Notes under the pieces: generated by a model
Told to the model about the DNA's origin: nothing
The model's input: the letters and a program-made list of their open reading frames with translations, nothing else
Databases searched by the model: none
Made by a program: the position numbers and the translations under genes
Part shown: positions 1-8,824 of the stretch, piece after piece
Layout: every line of letters starts with the position of its first letter
Numbering within the stretch: position 1 is the stretch's first letter
Assembly (NCBI RefSeq): GCF_017163755.1
Contig: NZ_JAFIWC010000002.1
Span: 149,559-213,558, forward strand
Origin: Xanthomonas sp.
GTDB lineage: Bacteria > Pseudomonadota > Gammaproteobacteria > Xanthomonadales > Xanthomonadaceae
Length of the DNA stretch: 64,000 nucleotides
Direction: 5' to 3'

Positions 1-56
1 TGCAGGCCGGTCCAGAACAGCGCGCGGATCGGTTCGTTGAGGAAGTGCACTTCCAT
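1..56 (-). CDS. 5' end of a gene running off the window; possibly LABN-type membrane protein
   Basis: An ATG at 54-56 opens a frame reading MEVHFLNEPIRALFWTGLQ and continues past the left edge. It starts one base after the stop codon of the glycosyltransferase upstream, so the two are probably co-transcribed. In many proteobacteria a dolichol-phosphate-mannose-synthase-like glycosyltransferase is followed by a small lipid-A-biosynthesis N-terminal (LABN) membrane protein and then a GT39-type transferase. That is the only reason for the suggestion; 18 residues are too few to identify a family. Confidence 0.45.
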   Translation of the reverse strand, partial: MEVHFLNEPIRALFWTGL

Positions 57-57
57 C

Positions 58-780
58 TCAGCGCTCCTGCACCGCGGTGCGGCGGCTGCGCGCGATCAGC
101 CAGGCCATCCCGCGCAGGTCGCGGATGCCGACCAGCGCGCGGTTGAGGTTGTTGTACTTGGACACGCCCGAGGTGCGGTGGCGATGGTTCACCGGCACGC
201 TCAGTGTCTGCCAGCCGGCGCGCTGCATCAGCGCCGGCAGGTAGCGGTGCATGTGGTCGAAGTACGGCAGGTCCAGGAACGCCTCGCGCTCGAACAGCTT
301 GATCCCGCAGCCGGTGTCCGGGGTGTCGTCGTGCAGCATCCGCGCGCGGATCGCGTTGGCCCACTTCGAGGCCCAGCGCTTGCTGCCCGAATCCCGCCGC
401 GACACCCGCCAGCCGGCGAACAGCTTGACCTGCGCGTCGGCCGCGGCGCGCGCGGCGAGCAGCTTGGGGATGTCGGCCGGGTCGTTCTGGCCGTCGCCGT
501 CGAGGGTGGCGATCCAGGCGCCGCGCGCGGCCTTGACCCCGTTGCGCACCGCCGTGCTCTGCCCGCTCTGGGTGACGTGGTGCAGGACGCGCAGCTCCGG
601 CGTGGACGCCTTCAGGCCCTCCAGCACCGCCAGCGTGTCGTCGCGCGAATGGTCGTCGACATAGACGATCTCGAAGTCGGCGACCCCGCGCAGCGCGGCG
701 ACGATCTCGGCGACCAGCGGCGGCACGTTGTCGCGTTCGTTGAACACCGGGACGACGACGGAAAGGGAGGGCTGGCTCAT
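58..780 (-). CDS. Family 2 glycosyltransferase, dolichol-phosphate mannose synthase-like
   Basis: The 240-residue protein is a cytoplasmic GT2 (GT-A fold) transferase, expected to move a sugar from a nucleotide donor to a lipid phosphate at the inner-membrane face. The nucleotide-binding start LSVVVPVFNE lies at residues 6-15, a VDDHSRDDT acidic motif near 41, and the metal-binding DGDGQND at 94-100. No transmembrane helices follow the catalytic domain, so it resembles soluble DPM1-type enzymes rather than ArnC or GtrB. The ATG at 780 is preferred to the one at 828 because it sits directly before the conserved beta-strand. It is followed after one base by the truncated gene at the left edge. 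The substrate cannot be read from sequence; a role in lipid A or glycan modification is inferred. Confidence 0.85.
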   Translation of the reverse strand: MSQPSLSVVVPVFNERDNVPPLVAEIVAALRGVADFEIVYVDDHSRDDTLAVLEGLKASTPELRVLHHVTQSGQSTAVRNGVKAARGAWIATLDGDGQNDPADIPKLLAARAAADAQVKLFAGWRVSRRDSGSKRWASKWANAIRARMLHDDTPDTGCGIKLFEREAFLDLPYFDHMHRYLPALMQRAGWQTLSVPVNHRHRTSGVSKYNNLNRALVGIRDLRGMAWLIARSRRTAVQER

Positions 781-861
781 GGGGGGCGGCTTGGCTGGGC
801 AGGATGGAACGACAAAAAGACCGCGCATTGTCCCGTGGCAGGGTGAGCCGCAGATGAAGCG

Positions 862-1827
862 TCAGGCGGCCGCGCCGAAATAGTCGCGGCACCACTGCAC
901 CACCTGCGGCAGGCCCAACTCGATCGGCGTGGCCGGCTCGAAGCCGAACGCGGCATGGGCGCGGGCGGTATCGGCCATGGTTTCGACCATGTCGCCGGGC
1001 TGCATCGGCCGGTACACCTTGTCGGCGGCGCGGCCGGCGGCGGCCTCGATCACGCCGATGAAGCGCTCCAGCTCCACCGGGGTATGGTTGCCCAGGTTGA
1101 ACACGCGGTGCGGCACCGGGTCCTGCGACGGATGGTCCAGCGCGCCGAGCACCCCGGCGACGATGTCGGCGACGAAGGTGAAGTCGCGGCGCATGCGGCC
1201 GTGGTTGAACACCTCGATCGGGCGCCCGGCCAGCACCGCGCGGCTGAAGATCAGCGGCGCCATGTCCGGGCGGCCCCACGGGCCGTACACGGTGAAGAAG
1301 CGCAGCCCGGTGGCGCGCAGGCCGTACAGCTGCGCGTAGGTGTAGGCCATCAGCTCGTTGGCGGCCTTGGTCGCCGCGTACAGCGAGCGCGGCTGGTCGA
1401 TGCGCTGGTCCTCGGAGAACGGCGCGGTGGCCGAATCGCCGTACACCGAACTGCTCGACGCATAGGCCAGGTGCTGCACGCCGCGGTGCCGGCACAGCTC
1501 CAGCACGTTGACGAAGCCGACCAGGTTGCTGTCGACGTAGGCGTAGGGGTTCTGCAGCGAATAACGCACGCCCGCCTGCGCGGCCAGGTGCACCACGCGC
1601 TGCGGCCGGATCTCGTCGAACAGCGCGGTCAGGCCGTCGCGGTCGGCGAGGTCGAGCGCGCGGATATCGGCCTGCGGGCACAACGCGGCGACGCGGTCGC
1701 GCTTGAGCTGCGGGTCGTAGTAGTCGTTGTAGTTGTCCAGGCCCACCACCGTCTCGCCGCGCGCGGCGAGCGCTCTGCAGGTGTAGGCGCCGACGAAGCC
1801 GGCCGCGCCGGTGACGAGGATGGTCAT
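862..1827 (-). CDS. NAD-dependent epimerase, UDP-glucuronate 4-epimerase-like
   Basis: This 321-residue extended short-chain dehydrogenase carries the Rossmann motif GAAGFVG at 7-13, an NYNDYYDP stretch typical of UDP-glucuronate/UDP-glucose 4-epimerases at 32-39, the SSSVYG strand at 125-130 and the catalytic pair Tyr150/Lys154 (YAATK). Such enzymes invert C4 of a UDP-sugar for capsule, LPS or exopolysaccharide precursors. The ATG at 1827 is chosen because it begins the conserved MTILVTG strand; the open frame extends further upstream without resemblance to the family. The neighbouring glycosyltransferase fits a glycan-precursor role, but the exact UDP-sugar is not determined here. Confidence 0.85.
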   Translation of the reverse strand: MTILVTGAAGFVGAYTCRALAARGETVVGLDNYNDYYDPQLKRDRVAALCPQADIRALDLADRDGLTALFDEIRPQRVVHLAAQAGVRYSLQNPYAYVDSNLVGFVNVLELCRHRGVQHLAYASSSSVYGDSATAPFSEDQRIDQPRSLYAATKAANELMAYTYAQLYGLRATGLRFFTVYGPWGRPDMAPLIFSRAVLAGRPIEVFNHGRMRRDFTFVADIVAGVLGALDHPSQDPVPHRVFNLGNHTPVELERFIGVIEAAAGRAADKVYRPMQPGDMVETMADTARAHAAFGFEPATPIELGLPQVVQWCRDYFGAAA

Positions 1828-1877
1828 GGCAGGAGTCTCGGGAGATCCGGGGATGCAGGGTGGAACGGGCGCCGCAC

Positions 1878-2603
1878 TCAGAACAGCCCGAAGCGCTTCT
1901 TGGCCACGTTGACGCGGCCCGGTTCGACGATGTCGCCGACGCCCTTGGCATCGAAGCGGTCCAGCAATGCGTCGCTGCCCCTGTCCAGCTTGAGCGCCAT
2001 CTCTTCCGGATACAGCGGCACGATGGTCATGAACACGATGGTCTTTTCGGCGTCGACGACCAGGTGACCGAATTCCTCCGGCGCGCTCACCGGCGGCAGC
2101 ACGATCGCCCCGTCGAAGCCGACCCCGGGCGCGTACGGCTCGGCCGGGTCGCCGTTGGGGACGGTGTGGCCGAAGCCCAGCCAGGTGTCGTGCTTGTGCG
2201 GCAACCGCGCCAGGGTCTTGAGCAGGCGGATCGGCCAGTAGTGCCGTTCGTCCTGGACGTCCTCCTGCCGGATCGGCCAGTCGGGGGGCAGCGTCAGCAT
2301 CAGTTCCATGTACTGCGGCGCCGCCACGCCCTCGGACAGCGCCATCGGCAGATCGCTCATGCCCGAGGTCACCAGCCGCAGGTACGGGACGTCCTCGGTG
2401 GCCGGCACCACATGCACGTCGATATGCACGGTGTCGGAGACGATTTCGTGGAAGACGCTCGATATCGGCCCCAGGTGCCGCTCGATATGCGCGCTGATCT
2501 GTTCGAGGCACGCTCCGCCGCGTGCCGGCTCGAACGCCTTCTCCTGCCCGCGGAGCTGGATCAGGCTGCCGCCGGGGCTGATGTCGTCGTAGGGGTGGCT
2601 CAT
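1878..2603 (-). CDS. Suppressor-of-fused (SUFU) domain protein
   Basis: The 241-residue protein resembles bacterial SUFU-domain proteins across most of its length: an N-terminal region ending HLGPISSVFHEIVSD, then YLRLVTSGMSDLPM and a C-terminal FGHLVVDAEKTIVFMTIVPLY block. The function of bacterial SUFU proteins is mostly unknown; in comparative studies of polymorphic toxin systems the fold is listed among immunity-type proteins. No toxin gene is adjacent here. It sits between the epimerase and parB on the same strand. The ATG at 2603 is used rather than 2627 because a GGGAG ribosome-binding sequence lies just upstream. There is no signal peptide or membrane segment. Confidence 0.75.
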   Translation of the reverse strand: MSHPYDDISPGGSLIQLRGQEKAFEPARGGACLEQISAHIERHLGPISSVFHEIVSDTVHIDVHVVPATEDVPYLRLVTSGMSDLPMALSEGVAAPQYMELMLTLPPDWPIRQEDVQDERHYWPIRLLKTLARLPHKHDTWLGFGHTVPNGDPAEPYAPGVGFDGAIVLPPVSAPEEFGHLVVDAEKTIVFMTIVPLYPEEMALKLDRGSDALLDRFDAKGVGDIVEPGRVNVAKKRFGLF

Positions 2604-2731
2604 GCAGTGCTCCCGGTGGGCGGTCACGGGTCGCCGTGGGCGGCGCTCAGCCCGAGGGCGAGCGGTGGTTCCGTGGCCGGTGTGGCGTTGCGTGCTTCAG
2701 TGCCTGGCGCAGTGGCGGGGTGGACAGGGAC

Positions 2732-3652
2732 TCAGCCCTGCCGTCCGCGCAGCCGCTCCAGCACGCCGTCGAGCGTGTCCAGGTCGGTGTAGTGGATCAC
2801 CAGCTTGCCCTTGCCGCCGCGGCCGTGGGCGATGGCGACCTTGGTGCCCAGGCTCTCGGACAGCTCGGTCTCCAGCGAGGCGATGTCGGCCTGCGGGGCG
2901 ACGCGGCCGGGCTTGGCCTTGCGGTTGTTCGGCACCTTGCCGGCGGCGAACTGCTGCGCGCGGTGCTCGACCTCGCGCACCGACCAGCCCTGGTCGGCGG
3001 CATCGGAGGCCAGCCGGCTGGCCAGTTCCGGCGACAGCGTCAGCAGCGCGCGCGCATGGCCCATCTCCAGGCGCCCGGCCTCCAGCAGCGCGCGGATCGC
3101 CGGCGGCAGCTCCAGCAGGCGCAGCAGGTTGGACACCGAGGCGCGCGAGCGGCCCACCGCTTCGGCGGCCTCGGCATGGGTCAGCGCGAATTCGTCGATC
3201 AGCCGCTGCAACGCCTGCGCCTCCTCCAGCGGGTTGAGGTCCTCGCGCTGGATGTTCTCGATCAGCGCCATGGCGATGACGGTGCGGTCGTCGAGCTCGC
3301 GCACCACCACCGGCACCTCGGTCAGCCCGGCCAGCTGCGAGGCGCGCCAGCGGCGCTCGCCGGCCACGATCTCGAACCGGCCCGGCGCCAGTTCGCGGGC
3401 GACGATCGGCTGGATCACGCCCTGCGCCTTGATCGACTCGGCCAGCTCCTGCAGCTTGCCCTCGTCCATCTCCTGGCGCGGCTGGTACTTGCCCGGCTGC
3501 AGCTGGCCGACCGGCAGCTGGCGCAGGCTCTCGCCGGGCTGCGCCTCGTCGTTGGGGGCCGGCGCGGCCGAGCCCTTCGGACCCAGCAGCGCCTCCAGGC
3601 CACGGCCCAGTCCACGCTTCTTCGGGCCGAGGGCGGGGGGCTTGGCGGTCAT
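2732..3652 (-). CDS. parB: Chromosome partitioning protein ParB
   Basis: The 306-residue protein is the centromere-binding partner of ParA; the family binds parS, spreads as a CTP-dependent clamp and promotes origin segregation. It begins with a basic stretch, GPKKRGLGRGLEALLG, followed by the ParB/Srx CTPase domain with GERRWRAS near residue 100, a central helix-turn-helix region (THAEAAEAVGRSRASVSNLLRL) of which the last part is the recognition helix, and the dimerisation domain at the C terminus. Its ATG overlaps the parA stop codon by one base, so translation is coupled. No parS sequence was spotted in the window. Confidence 0.95.
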   Translation of the reverse strand: MTAKPPALGPKKRGLGRGLEALLGPKGSAAPAPNDEAQPGESLRQLPVGQLQPGKYQPRQEMDEGKLQELAESIKAQGVIQPIVARELAPGRFEIVAGERRWRASQLAGLTEVPVVVRELDDRTVIAMALIENIQREDLNPLEEAQALQRLIDEFALTHAEAAEAVGRSRASVSNLLRLLELPPAIRALLEAGRLEMGHARALLTLSPELASRLASDAADQGWSVREVEHRAQQFAAGKVPNNRKAKPGRVAPQADIASLETELSESLGTKVAIAHGRGGKGKLVIHYTDLDTLDGVLERLRGRQG

Positions 3653-4449
3653 CAGACGGTCTCCACGGCCTTGGCGGCCTTGTTGCGATCCTTGTGGCGG
3701 CGCACCAGCTCGCCGGCCAGGCCCAGGTAGGCGACGCCGCCGCGCGAGGTGCGGTCGTAGCCTACGATGCTCTGGCCATGGCTGGGCGCCTCGGCCAGGC
3801 GCACGTTGCGCGGCACGATGGTGCGGAACACCTTGTCGCCGAAGTGGTTGGTCAGCTCCGCCGACACCGCGTTGGCCAGGTTGTTGCGCACGTCGAACAT
3901 GGTCCGCAGCACGCCTTCGATCTCCAGCGCCGGGTTGAGGTTGCCGCGCAGCGCCTCGATCGTCTCCAGCAAGGCGGTCAGCCCTTCCAGCGCGTAGTAC
4001 TCGCACTGCATCGGCACGATGATCGAGTCCGCCGCGGTCAGCGCGTTCAAGGTCAGCAGCGACAGCGCCGGCGGACAGTCGATCAGGATGAAGTCGTACT
4101 CGGCGCGCAGCGGCGCCAGCGCGCGCTTGAGCCGCTGCTCGCGCTCGGGCTGGTCCATCAGCCGGATCTCGGCCGCGGTCAGGTCGATGTTGCCCGGCAG
4201 CAGGTCGAAGTGTTCCGGCGTGGTCACGCGGATGTCCGCGGCGGCGCTCTCGCCGAGCAGCACGTCGCAGGTGGAGGCGACCAGCTCGCGCTTGTCGATG
4301 CCGCTGCCCATGGTCGCGTTGCCCTGCGAGTCGAGGTCGACCAGCAGCACGCGCTGCGGCTGGCGCGCAAGCGCGGCCGCCAGATTGACGGCCGTGGTCG
4401 TCTTGCCGACGCCGCCCTTCTGGTTGGCGATGGCGATGATGCGGGCCAT
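3652..4449 (-). CDS. parA: Chromosome partitioning ATPase ParA
   Basis: This 265-residue cytoplasmic ParA/Soj ATPase has the deviant Walker A motif KGGVGKTTT near residues 10-18, the switch region LVDLDSQGNAT, and Walker B DFILIDCPPAL. It works with ParB to segregate origins. The start at 4449 gives the canonical MARIIAIANQKGG N terminus; an upstream ATG at 4485 adds residues foreign to the family. Its stop overlaps the parB start. The order rsmG-parA-parB is the conserved origin-proximal arrangement of many proteobacteria. Confidence 0.95.
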   Translation of the reverse strand: MARIIAIANQKGGVGKTTTAVNLAAALARQPQRVLLVDLDSQGNATMGSGIDKRELVASTCDVLLGESAAADIRVTTPEHFDLLPGNIDLTAAEIRLMDQPEREQRLKRALAPLRAEYDFILIDCPPALSLLTLNALTAADSIIVPMQCEYYALEGLTALLETIEALRGNLNPALEIEGVLRTMFDVRNNLANAVSAELTNHFGDKVFRTIVPRNVRLAEAPSHGQSIVGYDRTSRGGVAYLGLAGELVRRHKDRNKAAKAVETV

Positions 4450-4542
4450 GCGGGAAGCCTCGTGGGCGTGGGTGGGACCGGGCATTATGCGGTCACAGCC
4501 CCCCGGGGCGGAAATCGGCCCGGCCGGGGCCGGGCGCGCGGC

Positions 4543-5184
4543 TCAGCCGCGCTCGACCACCACCAGGTGGCGCTCGGCGTCCAGCCCGGGCACGTGCAGC
4601 GGATGCACCGCCTGCGCCACCCATCCGGGCGGCAGCGCGGCGATCTCCTCGTCCGGGCGCATCCCCTTCATCGCCCACAGGCGCCCGCCGGGACGCAGCA
4701 GGTGGCCGCCGACGGCGACGATGCCGGCCAGCGTGTCCAGCGCGCGCGCGGTGAGATGGTCGTAGGCGCCCGGCTCGTCCAGCGCCTCGGCGCGCGATTC
4801 GGCCACCCGCGCGTTGTCCAGGCGCAGCTGGCGCACCGCCTCGCGCAAGAAGCGCGCCTTCTTGCCGTTGCTCTCGACCAGGGTCACGCGCAGCTGCGGC
4901 CGCGCGATCGCCAGCGGGATGCCGGGCAGGCCGGGGCCGGTGCCCAGGTCGGCGAGGCTGCCGCGCTCCAGGTACGGCTGCATCGCCAGCGAGTCGAGCA
5001 GGTGGCGGGTGACCATCTCGCGCGGGTCGCGCACCGCGGTGAGGTTGTAGGTGCGGTTCCAGCGCAGCAGCAGCGCCAGGTAGGCCAGCAGCGGCGGCGC
5101 CAGCGCGGCCGCATCCAGGCCTTGCGCGCGCAGGCCCTGGTCGAGCTCGGCGTGGACGTGTTCGGGGAGGGAGGCGTCGTTCAT
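4543..5184 (-). CDS. rsmG: 16S rRNA m7G527 methyltransferase RsmG (GidB)
   Basis: The 213-residue SAM-dependent methyltransferase modifies G527 of 16S rRNA; loss of family members gives low-level streptomycin resistance. The family signature [20 protein letters not shown] spans residues 42-61 and the SAM-binding motif [12 protein letters not shown] lies near 79-90, followed by [12 protein letters not shown]. The ATG at 5184 precedes the aligned family N terminus; upstream sequence in the same frame is not conserved-looking. A 93-nt gap separates it from parA on the same strand, so a single rsmG-parA-parB transcript is likely. Confidence 0.95.
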   Translation of the reverse strand: MNDASLPEHVHAELDQGLRAQGLDAAALAPPLLAYLALLLRWNRTYNLTAVRDPREMVTRHLLDSLAMQPYLERGSLADLGTGPGLPGIPLAIARPQLRVTLVESNGKKARFLREAVRQLRLDNARVAESRAEALDEPGAYDHLTARALDTLAGIVAVGGHLLRPGGRLWAMKGMRPDEEIAALPPGWVAQAVHPLHVPGLDAERHLVVVERG

Positions 5185-5555
5185 CGACGGATTATCGCAG
5201 GTGCCGGCGGGTCCACTGCCATGCCCTGGGCGCCGTCGCCGAGGGCGCCATCGCTGACGGATGTCCGCGGCAGGGGCAATGCCGGCGTGGCGCAGCGGCG
5301 CGCCGGCAGCGCGGGAAGCCGCGTCGCGACCACGGCGCCGCTCAAGCGGCGACCGCCTCCCGCGGGGTCCATGCTCAAGCGCCTTGGCCGAAGACGGCTG
5401 CACCGGCGCGCTCGGCCCTGGGGCGGGATGCGGGTCGCTGGCACAGCGGCCAATCAGCTGCGGGAAGGACTTCCGTCGCGACAGGCACTCCGGCAGCCCC
5501 CTTGCGACTGAATCGCTCGCCCCCCCGCGCGTCGATGGCGAGGCCATCCCGGGCG
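5185..5555. other. Gene-free region with decayed palindrome fragments
   Basis: No credible gene was found in these 371 bases. Fragments such as GCGGGAAGCCGCGTCGCGAC (about 5306-5325) and GACTTCCGTCGCGACAGGC (about 5468-5486) resemble arms of the extragenic palindromes found elsewhere in the window, but no intact hairpin is visible. Confidence 0.5.
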
Positions 5556-6182
5556 CTACGCCGGCTCGAGCGGATACCAGGCCAGCGCGGCACGGTAGCC
5601 CGGCGCGGCCACCCATTCGTGCAGGCGCCAGCGTTCGACCTGCCCCAATGCCGGATCGCACCAGGCCAGGCGCAGCACGCCGCCGCCATCCTCGGCGAAG
5701 CGCAGCCGGTGCAGGCCGAACGACAGGCCGTGGCCGTGCGCCTTCAGCAGCGCTTCCTTGGCGCACCACAGGCGGAAGAACAGCGCCTCGCGCGCCGGCT
5801 CGTCCAGCGCCTGCAGGGTCGCCGCTTCGTCGGCGTGGAAGAAACGCTGCGCGACCTCGGGCAGCCGCGGGCGCGGGCGCTGGTGCTCGATGTCCACGCC
5901 CAGCCGCGCATGCGCGCCGATCGCCACCAGCAGGTAGTCGCCGCTGTGGCTCCAGCCGGTGCCCACGTGCGCCAGCGGTTCGTGCAGCCAGGGCCGGCCG
6001 CGTTCGTCGCGGCGCAGCGGCAGTTCGGCCTCCGGTGTGGCCAGCTCCCACGCCAGCAGCCGCCGCGCCTGCGCCTCGCCCGGGGTGCGCGGCGGATGCG
6101 CGCGCAGCCACACCGCCACCGGGCCGAAACGCCAGTCGGGCGGGTCCTGGCGCAGCGGCGGGTCGAGAGGGGCGTTGCTCAC
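5556..6182 (-). CDS. 4'-phosphopantetheinyl transferase, Sfp type
   Basis: The 208-residue enzyme transfers the phosphopantetheine arm of CoA to a serine of carrier proteins. The two Sfp/AcpT signature blocks are present: GVDIE at 95-99, holding the Mg-binding aspartate and glutamate, and WCAKEALLK at 139-147. An upstream [10 protein letters not shown] matches the typical P2 region. Its length fits the short Sfp/Gsp class, whose members usually activate peptide or polyketide synthases rather than housekeeping ACP. No synthase genes occur in this window, so its target is elsewhere. It is separated from rsmG by a 371-nt gap and is probably its own transcript. Confidence 0.9.
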   Translation of the reverse strand: MSNAPLDPPLRQDPPDWRFGPVAVWLRAHPPRTPGEAQARRLLAWELATPEAELPLRRDERGRPWLHEPLAHVGTGWSHSGDYLLVAIGAHARLGVDIEHQRPRPRLPEVAQRFFHADEAATLQALDEPAREALFFRLWCAKEALLKAHGHGLSFGLHRLRFAEDGGGVLRLAWCDPALGQVERWRLHEWVAAPGYRAALAWYPLEPA

Positions 6183-6313
6183 GTCGTGTCCACGAACAGG
6201 AATGGCCGCTGGGCGGGGTCACCGAGGTTACACGGTCGCTTCACGGCCGCGCCCCTTAAATGGCCGCGCCGCACCGCTCCCGGTGCCGGCAGACCCTTTT
6301 AGGAGTAGCGAGC

Positions 6314-6565
6314 ATGGGCATCATCATCTGGTTGATCGTCGGCGGCATCGTGGGCTGGCTGGCCAGCCTCATCATGCGTCGCGACGCGCAGCAGGGCATC
6401 ATCCTGAACATCGTGGTCGGCATCGTCGGCGCGCTGATCGCCGGCTGGCTGTTCGGCGGCGGCATCAACCAGGCGATCACCCTGTGGACCTTCCTGTACT
6501 CGTTGATCGGCGCGGTGATCCTGCTGGCGATCGTCAACCTGTTCACCCGCGGACGCGCGCGCTGA
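6314..6565 (+). CDS. GlsB/YeaQ/YmgE family small membrane protein
   Basis: This 83-residue hydrophobic protein has about three transmembrane segments with glycine-rich turns, starting MGIIIWLIVGGIVGWLAS; GWLFGGGINQA follows the second segment. This matches the transglycosylase-associated/YeaQ stress-protein family, whose molecular role is unresolved. The start is fixed by an AGGAG ribosome-binding site at 6301-6305, 8 bases before the ATG. A strong intrinsic terminator follows 25 bases after the stop, so it is monocistronic. Confidence 0.9.
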   Translation: MGIIIWLIVGGIVGWLASLIMRRDAQQGIILNIVVGIVGALIAGWLFGGGINQAITLWTFLYSLIGAVILLAIVNLFTRGRAR

Positions 6566-6590
6566 CTCGGCGCACCGTCGCGTCACACCG

Positions 6591-6616
6591 AGCCCGGGCA
6601 TGTCCCGGGCTTTTTT
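6591..6616 (+). terminator. Rho-independent terminator of the GlsB-type gene
   Basis: AGCCCGGG and CCCGGGCT form a perfect 8-bp stem around a 5-base loop, and the stem runs into six T residues. It lies directly behind the small membrane-protein gene. Confidence 0.9.
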
Positions 6617-6632
6617 GTGGCAGCGGCGGCGC

Positions 6633-7043
6633 TCAACCGGGCGCGCGATCGGACGGGTGATGCACCCCGTCCTCGACCGGAATCGGCACGTCCAGCGCGT
6701 ACGGATTGACCCCGTCCAGGCAGCCGACGTTGTAGCCGTACTGACGTGGGTCCGAACGCCGGCGATGATGGGTGTAGATGCCGCACACGCCGCAGAAATG
6801 ATGCTGCGCGGTATGCGTATGGAACTGGTACAGGCGCAGCGCCGCCTGGCCCTGCACCACGCGCAGCCCGGACAGCGGCACCGAGGCGACGATGGCCCCG
6901 CGGCGGCGGCACAGCGAGCAGTCGCAGCGGCGCGGATCGACGATGCCGTCGGGCAGCGCCAGCTCCAGCACCACCGCGCCGCAATGGCAGCGCGCCAGAT
7001 GCCGCGGCTGGATCGGGGTGTCGCCGACCAGGCGGATGCTCAT
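6633..7043 (-). CDS. GFA-family zinc-binding protein
   Basis: The 136-residue protein has the cysteine pattern of the glutathione-dependent formaldehyde-activating (GFA/CENP-V) fold: CHC at 19-21, CDCSLC at 40-45 and FCGVCG near 93-98, which together bind structural and catalytic zinc. Family members include S-(hydroxymethyl)glutathione synthase, though the spontaneous nature of that reaction leaves true roles uncertain. Its ATG overlaps the exonuclease III stop codon by 4 bases (ATGA), so it is translationally coupled as the second gene of that operon. No signal peptide is seen. Confidence 0.85.
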   Translation of the reverse strand: MSIRLVGDTPIQPRHLARCHCGAVVLELALPDGIVDPRRCDCSLCRRRGAIVASVPLSGLRVVQGQAALRLYQFHTHTAQHHFCGVCGIYTHHRRRSDPRQYGYNVGCLDGVNPYALDVPIPVEDGVHHPSDRAPG

Positions 7044-7867
7044 GCCGGGGTCTCCACGGTAACCGGCGCCGCCGCGGCCAGTTCGACCCAGGCCGGGGCG
7101 TGGTCGCTGGGGCGCTCCCAGGTCCGCGGCAGGCGGTCGATGCCCGAATCGACGGCCTGCGCCTTCAGCGCCTCGGACACCAGGGTCAGGTCGATGCGCA
7201 GGCCCAGGTTGCGGCGGAACGCGGCCTGCCGGTAGTCCCACCAGCTGAAGATCCCGCCGTCGGCGTGGTGCAGCCGGAACGCATCGTGCAGCCCCAGCGC
7301 CTGCAGCTTGTGCAGCGCGCCACGCTCGGCGGTGGAGGTGAGGATGTGGTTGTCGCTCCACACCAGCGGATCGTGCACGTCGCGTTCGTCCGGGGCGATG
7401 TTGAAGTCGCCGAGCACCACCAGCCGCGGGTGGCGCGCCAGCTCCTGCTGCAGCCAGTCGCGCACCGCCTCGAGCCAGCGCAGCTTGTAGGCGTACTTGT
7501 CGGTGCCCACGTCCTGGCCGTTGACCACGTACAGGTTGACCACGCGCAGCGCCTGCGCCGGGTCGGAGGATCCATCCGCGCCGATCGTGGCGGCGATGAC
7601 CCGGCGCTGCGCGTCGTCGAAGCCGGGGATGCCCACCTGCACGTCGCTGATCGGCGCGCGCGACAGGATCGCCACGCCGTTGTAGGTCTTCTGCCCGGCG
7701 AACACGCTGCGGTAGCCGGCCGCGGCCAGCGCCGTGTCCGGAAACTTGTGGTCCTCCAGCTTGGTTTCCTGCAGCCCGACCACGTCCGGCGCGAACTCGC
7801 GCAGCCACTGTTCCAGGTGCGGCATGCGCACGTTGAGCGAATTGACGTTCCAGGAGGCGATTTTCAT
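7040..7867 (-). CDS. xth: Exodeoxyribonuclease III
   Basis: This 275-residue Mg-dependent endonuclease/exonuclease/phosphatase-fold enzyme processes abasic sites and 3'-blocked ends in base-excision repair. The active-site landmarks are WNVNSL at 6-11 (metal-binding Asn), LQETKL with the metal-binding Glu, GDFNIAP with Asp/Asn, and the terminal SDHAP with the catalytic His. Length and spacing match the ExoIII family. It is followed by the GFA gene with a 4-base overlap. The short upstream region is AT-rich, including an AAGGTT just before the ATG. Confidence 0.93.
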   Translation of the reverse strand: MKIASWNVNSLNVRMPHLEQWLREFAPDVVGLQETKLEDHKFPDTALAAAGYRSVFAGQKTYNGVAILSRAPISDVQVGIPGFDDAQRRVIAATIGADGSSDPAQALRVVNLYVVNGQDVGTDKYAYKLRWLEAVRDWLQQELARHPRLVVLGDFNIAPDERDVHDPLVWSDNHILTSTAERGALHKLQALGLHDAFRLHHADGGIFSWWDYRQAAFRRNLGLRIDLTLVSEALKAQAVDSGIDRLPRTWERPSDHAPAWVELAAAAPVTVETPA

Positions 7868-7993
7868 AAATCACATAACCTTTTGAATTTGTTCATTTTT
7901 AATACCTTGGTTTCGCGCGATTACGCGCGTGACCAGCATGGCAATGGCCTCAGAAAGGTCGTTGCTGGGTGGAGACGAGACGGACGACTGTCA

Positions 7994-8824
7994 TCAGCCG
8001 TGCTTCCAGTTCTGCAACCAAGTCATCGAGTGCGGGGCCTCGCGTTCGACATTCCGCATGAACGCAATCCACTGGGTTCGCCGGGCGCCGTCAGCAGCGA
8101 AAGCGGGTGTCAGTGCATCCGGCGTGTCAGACGGCAGAGCGGTACCGCGACGTTTGAACGTAGCGGCGATCGCAACGGATAACCGGTTTTCGTCAAGTTC
8201 CCGCGTCGTGAGCAACGCCCACACATCGTAATAATCCTTCAGACGTGAGTTGGCCAAACCGAGCTTGACCATGGCCTCGAATTTTTCGGCGATCACTGTC
8301 TCGGGCGGATAGGCGAGCAGGTGTAGCGCGGGCATGTCGAGCAGTACTGGCAGGTCGATTTCCTCCAGGCCCGGTTCGGTCGCGTCCCCGAAGCCGATGT
8401 CGATGATGATAGGGATGCGCGCACCTGCGAGAGTTGCGGTCGTGCGCAGCCGGATGCCGCCGTAGTCCTGATCCTCCCGTATCAACTCCGCCTTCAGTGC
8501 AGCGGCGTCGTATTCAAGGCCGTCATCGGCCGGAACGGAAGCGATTTCCCGGAATCGCGACAGCAGCACGTCGGTCGACGGATCGCCGAAGCCCAGGAAG
8601 TCGACATCGAGGGTTGGTCGATGCGGGCTATCGAACCAGGTAGTGACAAGTAGGGCGCCCTTGAGGACGTAGCGGTCCCGATGTTCCGAACGACTCAAAC
8701 GGTACAGCAGCCGCTCCAGCGCATAGCGAGTCAACAGTTGATCCAACGGCTGTTGAGTTTCGCGCGCGAGGTTCAGCAGCCGGGCGCGCACCGATGCCGC
8801 AATGTTGGTGGGAGGCTTAGCCAT
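7994..8824 (-). CDS. abiEii: AbiEii/AbiGii-type nucleotidyltransferase toxin
   Basis: The 276-residue protein has the AbiEii (DUF1814) nucleotidyltransferase signature: YVLKGALLV at 52-60, then TLDVDFLGFGD at 71-81 with the metal-binding Asp73 and Asp75, and the C-terminal motif EKFEAMVKLG followed by LKDYYDVW. AbiE toxins are type IV toxins related to MenA-type transferases; in phage defence they stop growth of infected cells. The gene lies downstream of, and overlaps by 8 bases, the antitoxin gene. Its GC content looks lower than that of the flanking xth and aldehyde dehydrogenase genes, suggesting acquisition. Confidence 0.9.
   Translation of the reverse strand: MAKPPTNIAASVRARLLNLARETQQPLDQLLTRYALERLLYRLSRSEHRDRYVLKGALLVTTWFDSPHRPTLDVDFLGFGDPSTDVLLSRFREIASVPADDGLEYDAAALKAELIREDQDYGGIRLRTTATLAGARIPIIIDIGFGDATEPGLEEIDLPVLLDMPALHLLAYPPETVIAEKFEAMVKLGLANSRLKDYYDVWALLTTRELDENRLSVAIAATFKRRGTALPSDTPDALTPAFAADGARRTQWIAFMRNVEREAPHSMTWLQNWKHG

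Noticed and set aside
2732..5184. A parS site near parAB
   Set aside because: No sequence close to TGTTTCACGTGAAACA was seen by eye; CACGTG cores such as that near 22449 lack the flanks.
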